56,772 bases of DNA from the IMG/VR virus record IMGVR_UViG_3300018432_000006, positions 1-56,772 of that record; one strand, written 5' to 3'. The translations under genes and the position numbers were made by a program. This DNA is from a virus. Of this stretch, positions 13,899-21,676 are shown one piece after another. A model generated the notes under the pieces. The model was not told the DNA's origin and ran no database searches. It saw nothing but the letters and a program-made list of their open reading frames with translations. The stretch's first letter is position 1, and each line of letters begins with the position of its first letter.

Positions 13899-14422
13899 AG
13901 CTCGGCACCGCTCGTGACGGCCGCAGCCGTCGCCGGCCCTTCCATGTGCAGCGTGTACGTGTTCGCCTGCGTCACACCAGGGCGACGCGTCGTGATCGCA
14001 CCCATGTCCCGCAGCACCGCCAGGTGCCGGCTGATCGTCCGCGGCTCCGTGTCCATCGTCTCCGCGAGCTGCTGCACGCTGATCGTCACCTCATCGTTCC
14101 TGTCCGCGTGCAGCGCGAGCACGCTGAACGTCCACAGCGGCGCGGCGCGGTAGGTGGTCCAGTCGGTTCGCAGGATGAGCCACGCGGGGATGGTTGCCTT
14201 CGTCTTGCGGGTCATGGTTGGTTCCTTCGGTTCGGGGGTTGGTTGGTGAGTCGGGCATAGGTCACGGTGGTCGACGTGATCCCAGCCAAGTTCGCGAGCC
14301 GTCGCACGAGCCGCAGCCGCCGTGTTGCCGTCAACCGAAGTAGTACGGCAGTCGCGCACGTCGCAAGCGAGACGCGTGAAGCCTCGCTGTGTGCGCGTGC
14401 TGCGGGTTCGCTCTGCGCTCAT
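13895..14422 (-). CDS. Zinc-finger plus winged-HTH protein, 175 aa
   Basis: One frame carries two units: residues 1-69 (LACDVRDCRTTSV ... GWDHVDHRDLCPTHQ) with C-C-C-H spacing typical of small zinc-binding proteins, and residues 70-175, a winged helix (SVQQLAETMDTEPRTISRHL) of ArsR or helix-turn-helix type. A second start ATG at 14213-14215 with its own AAGGAACCAACC site would make the HTH part alone (106 aa), so the gene may yield two products, or the two may be adjacent genes lacking a stop between them. Confidence 0.7.
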   Translation of the reverse strand: MSAERTRSTRTQRGFTRLACDVRDCRTTSVDGNTAAAARATARELGWDHVDHRDLCPTHQPTPEPKEPTMTRKTKATIPAWLILRTDWTTYRAAPLWTFSVLALHADRNDEVTISVQQLAETMDTEPRTISRHLAVLRDMGAITTRRPGVTQANTYTLHMEGPATAAAVTSGAEL

Positions 14423-14463
14423 GGCCGCTCTCTCGGTTCGGGGGGTGGCTGGTTGACGCGATG

Positions 14464-14500
14464 AACCGGCGCCGCACCCTGGTTGGTTGCGACGCCGGTT
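14464..14500. terminator. Weak terminator-like hairpin in a GGTT-rich gap
   Basis: AACCGGCG (14464-14471) pairs with CGCCGGTT (14493-14500). The gap 14423-14507 is otherwise filled by GGTTGGTT repeats. It follows the stop of the leftward 209-aa gene at 14508. Confidence 0.4.
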
Positions 14501-14507
14501 GGTTGGT

Positions 14508-15137
14508 TCAGTGGGTTCGCCAGTAGGTCTTTGCGACGCGTGCCGCCAGAGCGTGAAGCGCCCGCGACTCGACGGTGCGAGCACCGTGAAACAGATCCGG
14601 GTACTTCGTGTGATCGCCGTCAGTCATAGTCCACCGGGCGCCTTCCATCTTCGTCAGGACCAGGGTGGACCACGCGCCATCGACATTGGAGTCCAGGTGG
14701 TACGTGGTGCCCGCCGGGACGCGGGTGGTAGACACGGGCTCGATGTCCGCTTGGAAGTCGAGGGCGCCGGCCTTGCATGCGCCGCAGCTCGACGCGTCGT
14801 GCGGGGCGACGCGGTCACCCTTGCACTGTGTGCCGTAGGCGCCCGGCTGCGTCATGCCGGGGACGTGGTGACCGCCGGCGAATACGGCGCAGTAGCAGCG
14901 ACCCGGGTGGTACGTCGGCACGGCAGCCGCAGCGGCTGCTACCCGCGCCTTGTGCTCGCGGATGGCCTGCCGGGCGAGCGGCCCGGTCGAGGCGACGGCG
15001 TGCACGCCGTCAATCAGGTAGTCGTGCAGCGGTAGGACCATCTGGGCGCTGTTCAGGAACTGGCTCGTCTGCACGATGTCGGCGTCGGCGTGGTCGGTGG
15101 CGAAGCTGACCTGCTGGCGGTTGCGCGTGATGATCAC
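14508..15137 (-). CDS. Hypothetical protein with Cys-rich centre, 209 aa
   Basis: The GTG at 15135-15137 follows AAGGGAGACACC downstream of its own promoter. The central part has CYCAVFAGGHHVPG and a later CGACKAG, which may bind metal; the last third is beta-rich (TTYHLDSNVDGAWSTLVLTK). No family recognised. Confidence 0.82.
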   Translation of the reverse strand: MIITRNRQQVSFATDHADADIVQTSQFLNSAQMVLPLHDYLIDGVHAVASTGPLARQAIREHKARVAAAAAAVPTYHPGRCYCAVFAGGHHVPGMTQPGAYGTQCKGDRVAPHDASSCGACKAGALDFQADIEPVSTTRVPAGTTYHLDSNVDGAWSTLVLTKMEGARWTMTDGDHTKYPDLFHGARTVESRALHALAARVAKTYWRTH

Positions 15138-15158
15138 GGTGTCTCCCTTGTCTGTTCC

Positions 15159-15202
15159 GTTCTGACATGCGTAACAGTACATGCGTGCCTTCGACGAGTC
15201 AA
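15159..15202 (-). promoter_or_regulatory. Leftward phage promoter, GTCAGAAC family
   Basis: On the minus strand TTGACT (15197-15202), 17-base spacer, TACTGT (15174-15179), then TACGCATGTCAGAAC ending at 15159. Confidence 0.9.
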
Positions 15203-15224
15203 CGCGGCCGATTCGGCGGGAGGT

Positions 15225-15268
15225 TTGACATGCGTGACGCTACGGCGTAGCGTTAGGCACGTCAGAAC
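15225..15268 (+). promoter_or_regulatory. Rightward phage promoter, GTCAGAAC family
   Basis: TTGACA (15225-15230), exact 17-base spacer, TAGCGT (15248-15253) and GCACGTCAGAAC. It is back to back with the leftward promoter at 15159. Its own -35 region also reads, on the other strand, as TAGCGTCACGCATGTCAAAC, a near copy of the -10/downstream block. Confidence 0.9.
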
Positions 15269-15291
15269 GGAACGACGCCGAAAGGACCCAA

Positions 15292-15396
15292 ATGGCTACC
15301 AACACGTTCGACTTCGACGAGTTCGAGCGGTGGGCCGACACCGTGAACGCCGACGGCGACGAGCTGTCCGAGTTCTTCACCACCGGTCGCAACTGA
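15292..15396 (+). CDS. Small acidic protein, 34 aa
   Basis: First frame after the promoter at 15225, with AAAGGACCCAA before the ATG. The protein (MATNTFDFDEFERWADTVNA) is very acidic and helical. No family recognised. Confidence 0.68.
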   Translation: MATNTFDFDEFERWADTVNADGDELSEFFTTGRN

Positions 15397-15454
15397 CCAT
15401 CCCCGCCCCGGGCCAACCGGCCCGGGGCACGACACCACCGAAGGGAACGACACC

Positions 15455-15628
15455 ATGGCCGGACTTGGCTGGGGAGAGCGAGACAACACCACGAAGGCGG
15501 AGCGCGCCGCCGCGAAGGCACGGGCCGAAGAGCAGATGGCCCAGCAGCGCGGCGAGAGCACCGACAGCGCCGACGAGACCGACGCCGACGCGACGCCGCG
15601 CCACCGCCGCGCACGCCGCCCCAACTGA
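15455..15628 (+). CDS. Small helical protein, 57 aa
   Basis: AAGGGAACGACACC precedes the ATG. It is mainly one charged helix (KAERAAAKARAEEQMAQQRG) with a basic tail RHRRARRPN. No family recognised. Confidence 0.68.
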   Translation: MAGLGWGERDNTTKAERAAAKARAEEQMAQQRGESTDSADETDADATPRHRRARRPN

Positions 15629-15644
15629 CCTACCCCACAGACAC

Positions 15645-15685
15645 GGCCCCGTGCCAGCCTTGCGGATACGCGCTGGCACGGGGCC
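15645..15685 (+). terminator. Intra-operon hairpin
   Basis: GGCCCCGTGCCAGC (15645-15658) pairs with GCTGGCACGGGGCC (15672-15685) over 14 bp. There is no T-run, and the next gene follows closely, so it may attenuate or protect the transcript. Confidence 0.55.
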
Positions 15686-15710
15686 GGCACCATCGAGAGA
15701 GGCGCACACC

Positions 15711-15848
15711 ATGGCAACGGTGCAGATCGTCTACACGAACGGCCGCAGGGGGAAAGCGTTCGAGACGTTCGACCCGAAGGTCATAGCCCGCTACCAGGGC
15801 TACGCGATCACGGACCCGAACATAGAGCGCGTCGAGGTAGACGAGTGA
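15711..15848 (+). CDS. Hypothetical protein, 45 aa
   Basis: The ATG follows GAGAGAGGCGCACACC. A short beta-alpha protein (MATVQIVYTNGRRGKAFETF). Starts a run of eight overlapping genes to 17524. Confidence 0.7.
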   Translation: MATVQIVYTNGRRGKAFETFDPKVIARYQGYAITDPNIERVEVDE

Positions 15849-16048
15849 CCGGGGGCGTACGCGACCAGCGCCTGAAGCCCTGCGCCGACGGCTGCGGCAC
15901 CATGACGCACGGCAAACGCTGCATGGCGTGCTTCAAGAAGATCCCCGCCCGGAGCCGCGCCGGCTCGTTCGGCAGGTTCCAGCTCAAGCGCAGCCACCTA
16001 CAGACCGACCTACCACCCATCGACGACGACGAGAGCGAGGAACACTGA
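15845..16048 (+). CDS. Zinc-binding protein, 67 aa
   Basis: GTGA overlap with the gene before. CADGCG and CMACFK give four cysteines in a knuckle, followed by a basic stretch (KKIPARSRAGSFGRFQLKR), suggesting a nucleic-acid-binding zinc finger; the tail is acidic. Confidence 0.76.
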   Translation: MTGGVRDQRLKPCADGCGTMTHGKRCMACFKKIPARSRAGSFGRFQLKRSHLQTDLPPIDDDESEEH

Positions 16049-16176
16049 TGCTCTGCGATTTCTGCGGCAAGTCCCGCAACGCGTACAACCACGACTGGTG
16101 CAGCCCCGAAGCGGAGGCGCAGGCCGAAGTCGACATGGCCGACGACCCCGGACCCGACGCACCGGAGCACCTGTGA
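16048..16176 (+). CDS. Small zinc-finger-like protein, 42 aa
   Basis: TGATG overlap with the preceding stop. MLCDFCGKSRNAY ... DWCSPEAEAQ recalls a half zinc finger (C-x2-C ... C) with an acidic tail. Confidence 0.7.
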   Translation: MLCDFCGKSRNAYNHDWCSPEAEAQAEVDMADDPGPDAPEHL

Positions 16177-16478
16177 ACGCCGACGCCTTATGGCCGCTGA
16201 TCGCGGCCTACGGCGCCGGCGTTTGCGTGTTCTCCGTCGTCGGGTTCCTCGAATGGGCGATGTCCTACGCCGAGATGCGTCGCATCGACCGCGACGACTG
16301 GTCCCACGGCGAGCCCTGGCAGCGCGAGCACCAACACCACGCACTCGACCGCGAGCGCACCAGCATCGACCACGCGTTCACGATCATCCGGTGGTCGCCC
16401 GCATGGCCCCTACTGGTCGTTGGCGTGCTCGTGCGCATGGCCACCCGACGACGGAAGGCACGCGCCACCCATGACTGA
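16173..16478 (+). CDS. Small membrane protein of the SPxWPLL type, 101 aa
   Basis: GTG start in GTGA overlap. An N-terminal transmembrane helix (WPLIAAYGAGVCVFSVVGFL), a charged helical middle and a C-terminal RWSPAWPLLVVGVLVRM segment. The same plan is seen at 7019-7309 and 23138-23410. Role unknown. Confidence 0.8.
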   Translation: MNADALWPLIAAYGAGVCVFSVVGFLEWAMSYAEMRRIDRDDWSHGEPWQREHQHHALDRERTSIDHAFTIIRWSPAWPLLVVGVLVRMATRRRKARATHD

Positions 16479-16686
16479 CTACCCCCGCAAGTGGGAAGAC
16501 CTGACACCCGAGCAGCAGGCGGCAGTGACGGAGTTCTGGCAGCAGCTCGCGGAGAACATGCGGAACCTCAGGGAGGCGTTCGCCAACATCGTCACCGCGT
16601 GCGCCGAAGCGGTACGCAGCATCGAGGCCGTCGAGTGGCAGAGTCCTGGGGACACCAACGAACCAGACCCCGGAGACTCGCCATGA
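16471..16686 (+). CDS. Helical protein, 71 aa
   Basis: Overlaps the previous gene by eight bases. A helix-rich acidic protein (PEQQAAVTEFWQQLAENMRN) with a tail that contains SPGD and DPGDSP, a Pro-Ser-acidic pattern also seen in the virion proteins. No family recognised. Confidence 0.73.
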   Translation: MTDYPRKWEDLTPEQQAAVTEFWQQLAENMRNLREAFANIVTACAEAVRSIEAVEWQSPGDTNEPDPGDSP

Positions 16687-17132
16687 CCCACACCCGCACC
16701 TTCGTCCTCTACCGCGACACCGACGTCACCGGGATCAGCGGCACCGGCCCCGTCGCTGACGCCGTCGTCTTCCCCGACGGCGTCACCGTGATGCGCTGGC
16801 GCGACGTACAGGGGCCGAACGCAGACCGCGGCGTGCGTCCCACCATCGTCGTGCACGAGTCACCCGAATCCGTCGAGGCCCTGCACGGGCACGGAGGCGC
16901 CACGCGCATCGTCTGGGGCGCGTCGACGGCCGTGTGTAAGCACTGCGGCGAAGCCATCGGTTCTGCCATCCCTGATGGGCGGCACGGGTGGACGCACTGC
17001 GACCTGCCGATGCGTGGCCTAGGCAGATGCCGTCCCGATGACGATGCCGGGCGCCCGTACGGGTACAACGCGGAGCCGGAGGGCACCCTATGCACGAGTC
17101 CATGTGTGGGAGCACTCCCAGGTGACTACTGA
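16683..17132 (+). CDS. Hypothetical protein with zinc-like C-terminus, 149 aa
   Basis: ATGA overlap. The first 80 residues (FVLYRDTDVTGISGTGPVAD ... VHESPESVEALHGHGG) form a beta-rich domain that recurs in many actinophages as a stand-alone small protein; the second part has CKHCGE and a later CDLPM ... CRPDD. The fusion of the two parts is noted. Confidence 0.8.
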   Translation: MTHTRTFVLYRDTDVTGISGTGPVADAVVFPDGVTVMRWRDVQGPNADRGVRPTIVVHESPESVEALHGHGGATRIVWGASTAVCKHCGEAIGSAIPDGRHGWTHCDLPMRGLGRCRPDDDAGRPYGYNAEPEGTLCTSPCVGALPGDY

Positions 17133-17313
17133 CCATCCCACCGACGTCGACGCACCAGCGGAGTGCCCCACCTGCGGGGGGATGCGCCGCGTGGCGCGCC
17201 GGTACGACAGCGGTGAGCGCTACACGCGCGGCGCCCGCATCCGCGCCGCGGCGCTCGTGCCGTGCCCCGACTGCGTCCCGAAACAGCTCGAAGAGAGGAA
17301 GCCCGATGCCTGA
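17122..17313 (+). CDS. Zinc-ribbon protein, 63 aa
   Basis: GTG start 11 bases inside the previous gene. CPTCGGMRRV and CPDCVPK give a four-Cys ribbon like that of DnaJ-type zinc domains. No partner is evident. Confidence 0.72.
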   Translation: MTTDHPTDVDAPAECPTCGGMRRVARRYDSGERYTRGARIRAAALVPCPDCVPKQLEERKPDA

Positions 17314-17524
17314 ACGCAAGCCCCGCCGGATGATCGGCGTACCGCGAGCCCCGCGACTGTCCCGCGACCCTGGCGCCGGCATGCTCGCGGCCGGCTGCCT
17401 GGGGTGGGTGGTGCTCGTGATCATCGAGATTGCCGCCTTCCTGCTGCTGGGCTACCTCATCATCGAGCACCTGTTGCCGTGGGTCATCGATGTCGTGATG
17501 GACGCCGTCGAGCAGCGCGACTGA
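17306..17524 (+). CDS. Small membrane protein, 72 aa
   Basis: Overlaps the preceding gene by eight bases. A basic N-terminus (MPERKPRRMIG) precedes one long hydrophobic segment (GCLGWVVLVIIEIAAFLLLG) and a second short one. Last gene of the operon. Confidence 0.77.
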   Translation: MPERKPRRMIGVPRAPRLSRDPGAGMLAAGCLGWVVLVIIEIAAFLLLGYLIIEHLLPWVIDVVMDAVEQRD

Positions 17525-17529
17525 CGGCG

Positions 17530-17573
17530 TTGTGTCATCCGCGCCTAATGTGTATAGTCGGGGATGTCAGAAC
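17530..17573 (+). promoter_or_regulatory. Rightward phage promoter, GTCAGAAC family
   Basis: TTGTGT (17530-17535), 17-base spacer, TATAGT (17553-17558), then GGATGTCAGAAC. Confidence 0.88.
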
Positions 17574-17594
17574 GGATCGATCACTGGAGACACC

Positions 17595-17984
17595 ATGAAC
17601 TTCGCGGCCACCGCCACCATCTCGCCCGTCGACTGCCCGTGCGGCGCCCGCAAGGCACTGCACATGGGCCACTCGAACACCTGCACCCGCATCGAGCGCC
17701 CGTCTGACGCCTACCACGGCAGCATCATCACGGTGCCCGCTCACCTGGTGCCGTTCATCATGGATGACCTGGGCATCACCGACATTCACGACGCCACCGA
17801 CGGGCGCAAGCGCGTCATGACGCTGTCCGGCTACGACTTCAACGACGACGGCGAGGTGTCCACCCTCCGGTGGCAGACCTGGAACGGCACCATGACCGTC
17901 ATCCCTACCGCCGTCGAGGACGACACCGCCCTGACGCTTTGGGTGGCCCGCGTCCCGGAGGCCCTGGCCGCTGAACTGGCCTGA
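17595..17984 (+). CDS. Hypothetical protein, 129 aa
   Basis: Single-gene unit with its own promoter and terminator. GGAGACACC precedes the ATG. An N-terminal Cys-His cluster (CPCGARKALHMGHSNTC) may bind zinc; the remainder is alpha/beta. No family recognised. Confidence 0.8.
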   Translation: MNFAATATISPVDCPCGARKALHMGHSNTCTRIERPSDAYHGSIITVPAHLVPFIMDDLGITDIHDATDGRKRVMTLSGYDFNDDGEVSTLRWQTWNGTMTVIPTAVEDDTALTLWVARVPEALAAELA

Positions 17985-17994
17985 CCCGCACCAC

Positions 17995-18020
17995 GGCCCC
18001 CCACCACCCGGTGGGGGGCC
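17995..18020. terminator. Terminator hairpin
   Basis: GGCCCCCCACC (17995-18005) pairs perfectly with GGTGGGGGGCC (18010-18020), just after the 129-aa gene. Confidence 0.8.
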
Positions 18021-18049
18021 ACTCGCATCCCACACGAGACAGGAACCCC

Positions 18050-18811
18050 ATGGACAGCACCGAGCCGACGACCGAACTCGACTGGTGGAATGGCCAGTTA
18101 GCCACCCTCGACACGGAGACGACCGGAACAGACGTCGAGAACGACCGCATCGTCACCGCCGTCCTCGACATCTACGACGAGCACGGGCGCATCGCGTCGC
18201 TGTCCATGATGCTCGACCCGGGCATCGAGATCCCCGAAGCGGCAACGAAGATCCACGGCATTACGACGGAACAGGTACGAGCCGACGGAATCCTGCCCGT
18301 GACGGCGCTCTCGCGCATCAGGGGCGCTCTCGCCGGCGTCTGGGCGGAAGGTATCCCCGTCGTCGTCTACAACGCCGCCTACGACTTCACGATCCTCGAC
18401 CGCGAGTGCCGCCGGCACGGTCTCGGACCGCTCGAAATCACCGGACCCGTCATCGACCCCTACGTCATAGACCGGCACGTCGACCGGTACGTCAAGGGGG
18501 TCGGACAGCGACAGCTCGTGCCCACCTGCATCCGCTACGGCGTCGAGCTGGACAACGCGCACAACGCAGAGGCCGACGCAGCCGCCGCACAGTGGCTCGC
18601 CCGCGTCATAGGCCGCGAGCACCACATGAAGATGCCCAGCACGCTCCCGGACCTGTACCGGTGGCAGCAGAGCCTGCGCCGTGACCAGTCCGCGAGCTAC
18701 CAGGACTACCTAGCCCGCAAGGGAACGAAGAACGAGGACGGCAGCCCCATCCTCATCAACGGCGAGTGGCCCATGCAGGCATGGGTCGACCCGGACCTGC
18801 CCACCGGCTGA
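18050..18811 (+). CDS. DnaQ-like 3'-5' exonuclease, 253 aa
   Basis: The three exonuclease motifs of the DEDD superfamily are present: ExoI LDTETTG with D21 and E23, ExoII NAAYDF with D112, and ExoIII HNAEADA with H171 and D176, the DEDDh arrangement of the DNA polymerase III epsilon subunit. It is a stand-alone enzyme with a helical C-terminal tail (residues 190-253). AGGAACCCC precedes the ATG. It probably degrades or proofreads single-stranded ends; no phage polymerase is present for it to serve. Confidence 0.92.
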   Translation: MDSTEPTTELDWWNGQLATLDTETTGTDVENDRIVTAVLDIYDEHGRIASLSMMLDPGIEIPEAATKIHGITTEQVRADGILPVTALSRIRGALAGVWAEGIPVVVYNAAYDFTILDRECRRHGLGPLEITGPVIDPYVIDRHVDRYVKGVGQRQLVPTCIRYGVELDNAHNAEADAAAAQWLARVIGREHHMKMPSTLPDLYRWQQSLRRDQSASYQDYLARKGTKNEDGSPILINGEWPMQAWVDPDLPTG

Positions 18812-19038
18812 TGGACCTGCCCACCGCCCGGCGCAACCTGGCAGCCGCCCAACGCGAACTGAAGACTGCCACCGACAAGTTCAACGAGCTGCAAGCCACC
18901 AGCGCCCGCCGACGGCGCGCACTACCCGGCATGACAGAGGCGCAGCAAGCGCGCGACGACGCCAAGAACAAGGTGCGTAGCGCCCTCGACGACTACAACA
19001 AGGCGCAGCGCCGACCCCGCCACACCGCACCACGCTGA
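18811..19038 (+). CDS. Coiled-coil protein, 75 aa
   Basis: TGATG overlap with the exonuclease gene, so the two are probably co-translated. Predicted almost wholly helical (ARRNLAAAQRELKTATDKFN) with heptad character and a basic tail. Confidence 0.76.
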   Translation: MDLPTARRNLAAAQRELKTATDKFNELQATSARRRRALPGMTEAQQARDDAKNKVRSALDDYNKAQRRPRHTAPR

Positions 19039-19068
19039 CCACCACGCGACACGACGAGAGGAACCACC

Positions 19069-19266
19069 ATGGCAACGACGAACCCCCTGGCACCGATGAA
19101 CAGGTGGCGTCTGCTGACCGTCACCATCCCGCCCAACGACCGCGATTTCAAGTACGTCGCGCTCGCCCCCGGCTGCACCAACACCCCGCACGACGGCACA
19201 AAGTGCGGGTGCATGACGTTCGATCGGGATTCCGACGGAGACGCGTACATCCGCGGCAAGATGTAG
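19069..19266 (+). CDS. Hypothetical protein, 65 aa
   Basis: GAGAGGAACCACC precedes the ATG. A small beta-rich protein with CTNTPHDGTKCGCM, a possible metal site. No family recognised. Confidence 0.74.
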   Translation: MATTNPLAPMNRWRLLTVTIPPNDRDFKYVALAPGCTNTPHDGTKCGCMTFDRDSDGDAYIRGKM

Positions 19267-19295
19267 GGTCATCGACGTCGAGCCGACGCCATGGC

Positions 19296-19324
19296 GCCCG
19301 GTCCCCCCTGGTGGGGGACCGGGC
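19296..19324. terminator. Bidirectional terminator
   Basis: GCCCGGTCCCCC (19296-19307) pairs with GGGGGACCGGGC (19313-19324) between converging genes. Confidence 0.85.
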
Positions 19325-19332
19325 GTCGTCGT

Positions 19333-20037
19333 CTACCGGGGCAGGTGCAGGAACGCCTCGACCAGACGCCGGCACGTCGCATCCCAGACGTCACGCGGCA
19401 AAGGGTCAACCACCCCGGGCCGCTGCGGCTCGCGGCCGGTGCCCAGGAAGTAGTCCTGGAACTTCAGGTTCGTCGACCGGATCTTCCCCGTGTACGACCC
19501 ATGCCACATCACCGGGATGCCATACGCCTCCGCGGTGACGATCCCGTGCAGCGACGTCGCGATGATCCGCCGGCAGCTCTTGATCTGCCGCACCACCGCA
19601 CGCCAATCCTGCTGGGTGCTGATGTGCAGATGGCCCCGGTTGCGGCGGCTCTTCGATTCCTCCGCGTCGACGAAGTGCGGCACGATGCCGAGATCATGCG
19701 TCACCTCGACGTCAGGGTCATATACGAACGGCAGCAACAGCCCCGGATCCCCGTACACCGTTGGTACGTCCGCGACGTCGATGGCCGACCTGGTGAGGGG
19801 GCCACGCACCGCGAGGAACGTGGCCCCCTCCGCCTGGTACCGGCGATCTTCCTGAACGCCGGCGCCCCACACGAAGTCACCGGGCCGCATCGCGTTCAGG
19901 ATCGATCCGACCGCCAGCACCTTCCCGTTCTCGGACCGGTCCGCGAGCTCAACAGGACCCCCCAGGAAATGCGAAAGAATCGGCAGACTCAGGGTGTCTC
20001 CGAAGTTGTCAGTGTCCGGGTGCTGGAACGCGCGCAT
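19333..20037 (-). CDS. Polysaccharide pyruvyl transferase family protein, 234 aa
   Basis: The start has NFGD (residues 11-14), a middle VYGDPGLLLP (94-103) and a later SLHGIVTAEAYGIP (162-175), the three conserved blocks of the pyruvyl transferase family (PF04230), which adds ketal pyruvate to sugars in cell-wall or capsule glycans. It is shorter than the usual 300-400 residues but keeps both lobes of the GT-B-like fold. The start overlaps the repressor gene by 29 bases. Lying beside the repressor and lysin, it could be expressed in the lysogen to alter the surface; that is inference. Confidence 0.88.
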   Translation of the reverse strand: MRAFQHPDTDNFGDTLSLPILSHFLGGPVELADRSENGKVLAVGSILNAMRPGDFVWGAGVQEDRRYQAEGATFLAVRGPLTRSAIDVADVPTVYGDPGLLLPFVYDPDVEVTHDLGIVPHFVDAEESKSRRNRGHLHISTQQDWRAVVRQIKSCRRIIATSLHGIVTAEAYGIPVMWHGSYTGKIRSTNLKFQDYFLGTGREPQRPGVVDPLPRDVWDATCRRLVEAFLHLPR

Positions 20038-20314
20038 GGCGCAATCGTCCCTTGGCAGAGCCGCAGACGTCGCACACGACGCGCTCGCCTGGCACCAGCG
20101 CTGACAGGGGAACTTCCAGCACATCAGCCACGTCCGCGAGCAGCGACACCGGCCAACCGAGCGCCCGCCGGCCCTGTTCGTACCTTCTGAATTTGTCGTC
20201 CTGTATCCCCAGTAGGGCCGCCACGTCGTTCTGCGTCAGCCCCCTAAGTAGGCGGATCTCACGCACCTTTGCGCCGATCCGTGCGTCATATGTCATGTCC
20301 TCATCCGGTGTCAT
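20009..20314 (-). CDS. XRE-family HTH regulator, 101 aa
   Basis: Residues 13-70 (VREIRLLRGLTQNDVAALLG ... RRYEQGRRALGWPVSLLADV) are a classic Cro/C1-type helix-turn-helix. The tail has CDVCG, a possible half zinc site. It is divergent from the endolysin gene with only 40 bases between starts, where an operator would be expected. It is the best candidate for the lysogenic repressor. A downstream ATG at residue 7 is also possible as start. Confidence 0.9.
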   Translation of the reverse strand: MTPDEDMTYDARIGAKVREIRLLRGLTQNDVAALLGIQDDKFRRYEQGRRALGWPVSLLADVADVLEVPLSALVPGERVVCDVCGSAKGRLRHARVPAPGH

Positions 20315-20354
20315 GACGGCACCCTACGCGGGCGCGACGGTGCAGGATGGGCGG

Positions 20355-21266
20355 ATGGCAATCACACTCCCTGAAATCGCGACACGAGCATCATGGGGCG
20401 CCCGGTACGACGACGGCGACAAGACGTTGACCGGCCTAGCCGAAGAGGTGTTCCTGCACCACTCCGTCACCACGCAGCTCGCGAACACCGCGAGCATCGC
20501 CGCAGAGCGCGAGCAGATGCGCGCCATCGAGGCCGTCGGGCAGACCCGGTTCGGCACCGGGATCTCATACAACGTGCTCGTCTTCCCGTCCGGCCGCGCG
20601 TACGCCGGCGCGAGCTGGAACCGGCGCGGCACCCACACCGGCGGCCGGAACTCAACCGCCCGCTCGATCTGCCTGGCCGGCAACTACGACATCTACGCCC
20701 CGACCGACGCGCAGATCGTCACCGCGCGCCGCATCTACCACGGCGGCAAGGGCCGGCTGTGGCGTTCCGCCGCGGAGCTGTACGGGCACAGGGACGTGAA
20801 GTCGACGGCATGCCCAGGACGGCACGCGTACGCGCAGCTCGACACGATCCGCGACGGGGCGATCTTCGTCGGGAACCCCAAGCCCTCGACGGACATCGAC
20901 CCGACGCCGGCCCCCGACCGTCCCGAACTGCTCGTCGACGGCCGGTGGGGCAGAGCGACGACCATGGCGTTGCAGCACGAGCTGCGTACCCCAGCCGACG
21001 GCCGCGTGTCTTCGCAGGCGCTGCGCTGGCGCGACGCCAACCCAGGGCTCACCACGGGATGGGAGTGGGTGCGCGACCCGCGCGGCTCGCTGCTCATCGC
21101 CGCCTTGCAGCGTCGGGTAGGAGCCGACGACGACGGCATCATGGGTCCGGACTCGATCAAGGCCCTACAGCGGCACCTAGGGCAGCGTGTCGTCGACGGC
21201 GAGATCTGGAACCCGTCCGAGACCGTGCGTGCTCTTCAGCGGCGCCTGAACGACGGCAGGTTCTGA
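20355..21266 (+). CDS. Endolysin: N-acetylmuramoyl-L-alanine amidase (PGRP type), 303 aa
   Basis: Residues 1-165 are an Amidase_2/PGRP domain with zinc ligands visible at H35/H36 (LHHSVTT), H145 and C153 (GHRDVKSTACPG). Residues 190-303 hold two peptidoglycan-binding-like units (LLVDGRWGRATTMALQ and RRVGADDDGIMGPDSIKALQ). The ATG at 20355 was chosen because the long upstream frame runs antisense to the repressor gene; AGGATGGGCGG precedes it. It should cleave the bond between muramic acid and L-alanine at lysis. No holin gene lies beside it. Confidence 0.95.
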   Translation: MAITLPEIATRASWGARYDDGDKTLTGLAEEVFLHHSVTTQLANTASIAAEREQMRAIEAVGQTRFGTGISYNVLVFPSGRAYAGASWNRRGTHTGGRNSTARSICLAGNYDIYAPTDAQIVTARRIYHGGKGRLWRSAAELYGHRDVKSTACPGRHAYAQLDTIRDGAIFVGNPKPSTDIDPTPAPDRPELLVDGRWGRATTMALQHELRTPADGRVSSQALRWRDANPGLTTGWEWVRDPRGSLLIAALQRRVGADDDGIMGPDSIKALQRHLGQRVVDGEIWNPSETVRALQRRLNDGRF

Positions 21267-21320
21267 CGGGGCCGGTAATAAAATCACCGGCTCTCTTAAG
21301 GTGATTATGTCCGGACAGTA

Positions 21321-21358
21321 GAACGGCCCGACCCCGGGGAAGCGGGGTCGGGCCGTTC
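21321..21358. terminator. Bidirectional terminator
   Basis: A perfect 16-bp stem (21321-21336 with 21343-21358) between the lysin gene and a converging small gene. Confidence 0.9.
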
Positions 21359-21372
21359 TGGTATCGGGCTGG

Positions 21373-21576
21373 TCAGGACCAGTCGCCGGCGTGGAACTGC
21401 GCCCAGGTGATGGTGCGCTTCCGGCCGTCGAGGCGGAACGTGATCTTCGTGCGTCCGAACGAGATCCACTCGCGGCGCTGCACGACCAGGCCGTGGCCCT
21501 GCTCGCGGACGGCGGCGTTGAACGCGCGGGCCTGCGGGCCGTAGCCGGTGGTGGGGAGCGTGAGGGTGGTGACCAT
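21373..21576 (-). CDS. Hypothetical protein, 67 aa
   Basis: The ATG at 21574-21576 follows AGGAGGCACACC. A small beta-rich protein (GLVVQRREWISFGRTKITFR). A longer leaderless form from the promoter ATG (MSERNGLTRR-) is in frame. Single-gene unit. Confidence 0.8.
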   Translation of the reverse strand: MVTTLTLPTTGYGPQARAFNAAVREQGHGLVVQRREWISFGRTKITFRLDGRKRTITWAQFHAGDWS

Positions 21577-21617
21577 GGTGTGCCTCCTGGGCTGGGGCCT
21601 CCGGGTGAGGCCGTTCC

Positions 21618-21661
21618 GTTCTGACATGCGTAACCATACACGGATGCCGGAGACGTGTCCA
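21618..21661 (-). promoter_or_regulatory. Leftward phage promoter, GTCAGAAC family
   Basis: On the minus strand TGGACA (21656-21661), 17-base spacer, TATGGT (21633-21638), then TACGCATGTCAGAACGG. Confidence 0.88.
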
Positions 21662-21676
21662 TCCCGTCATGCAAAA

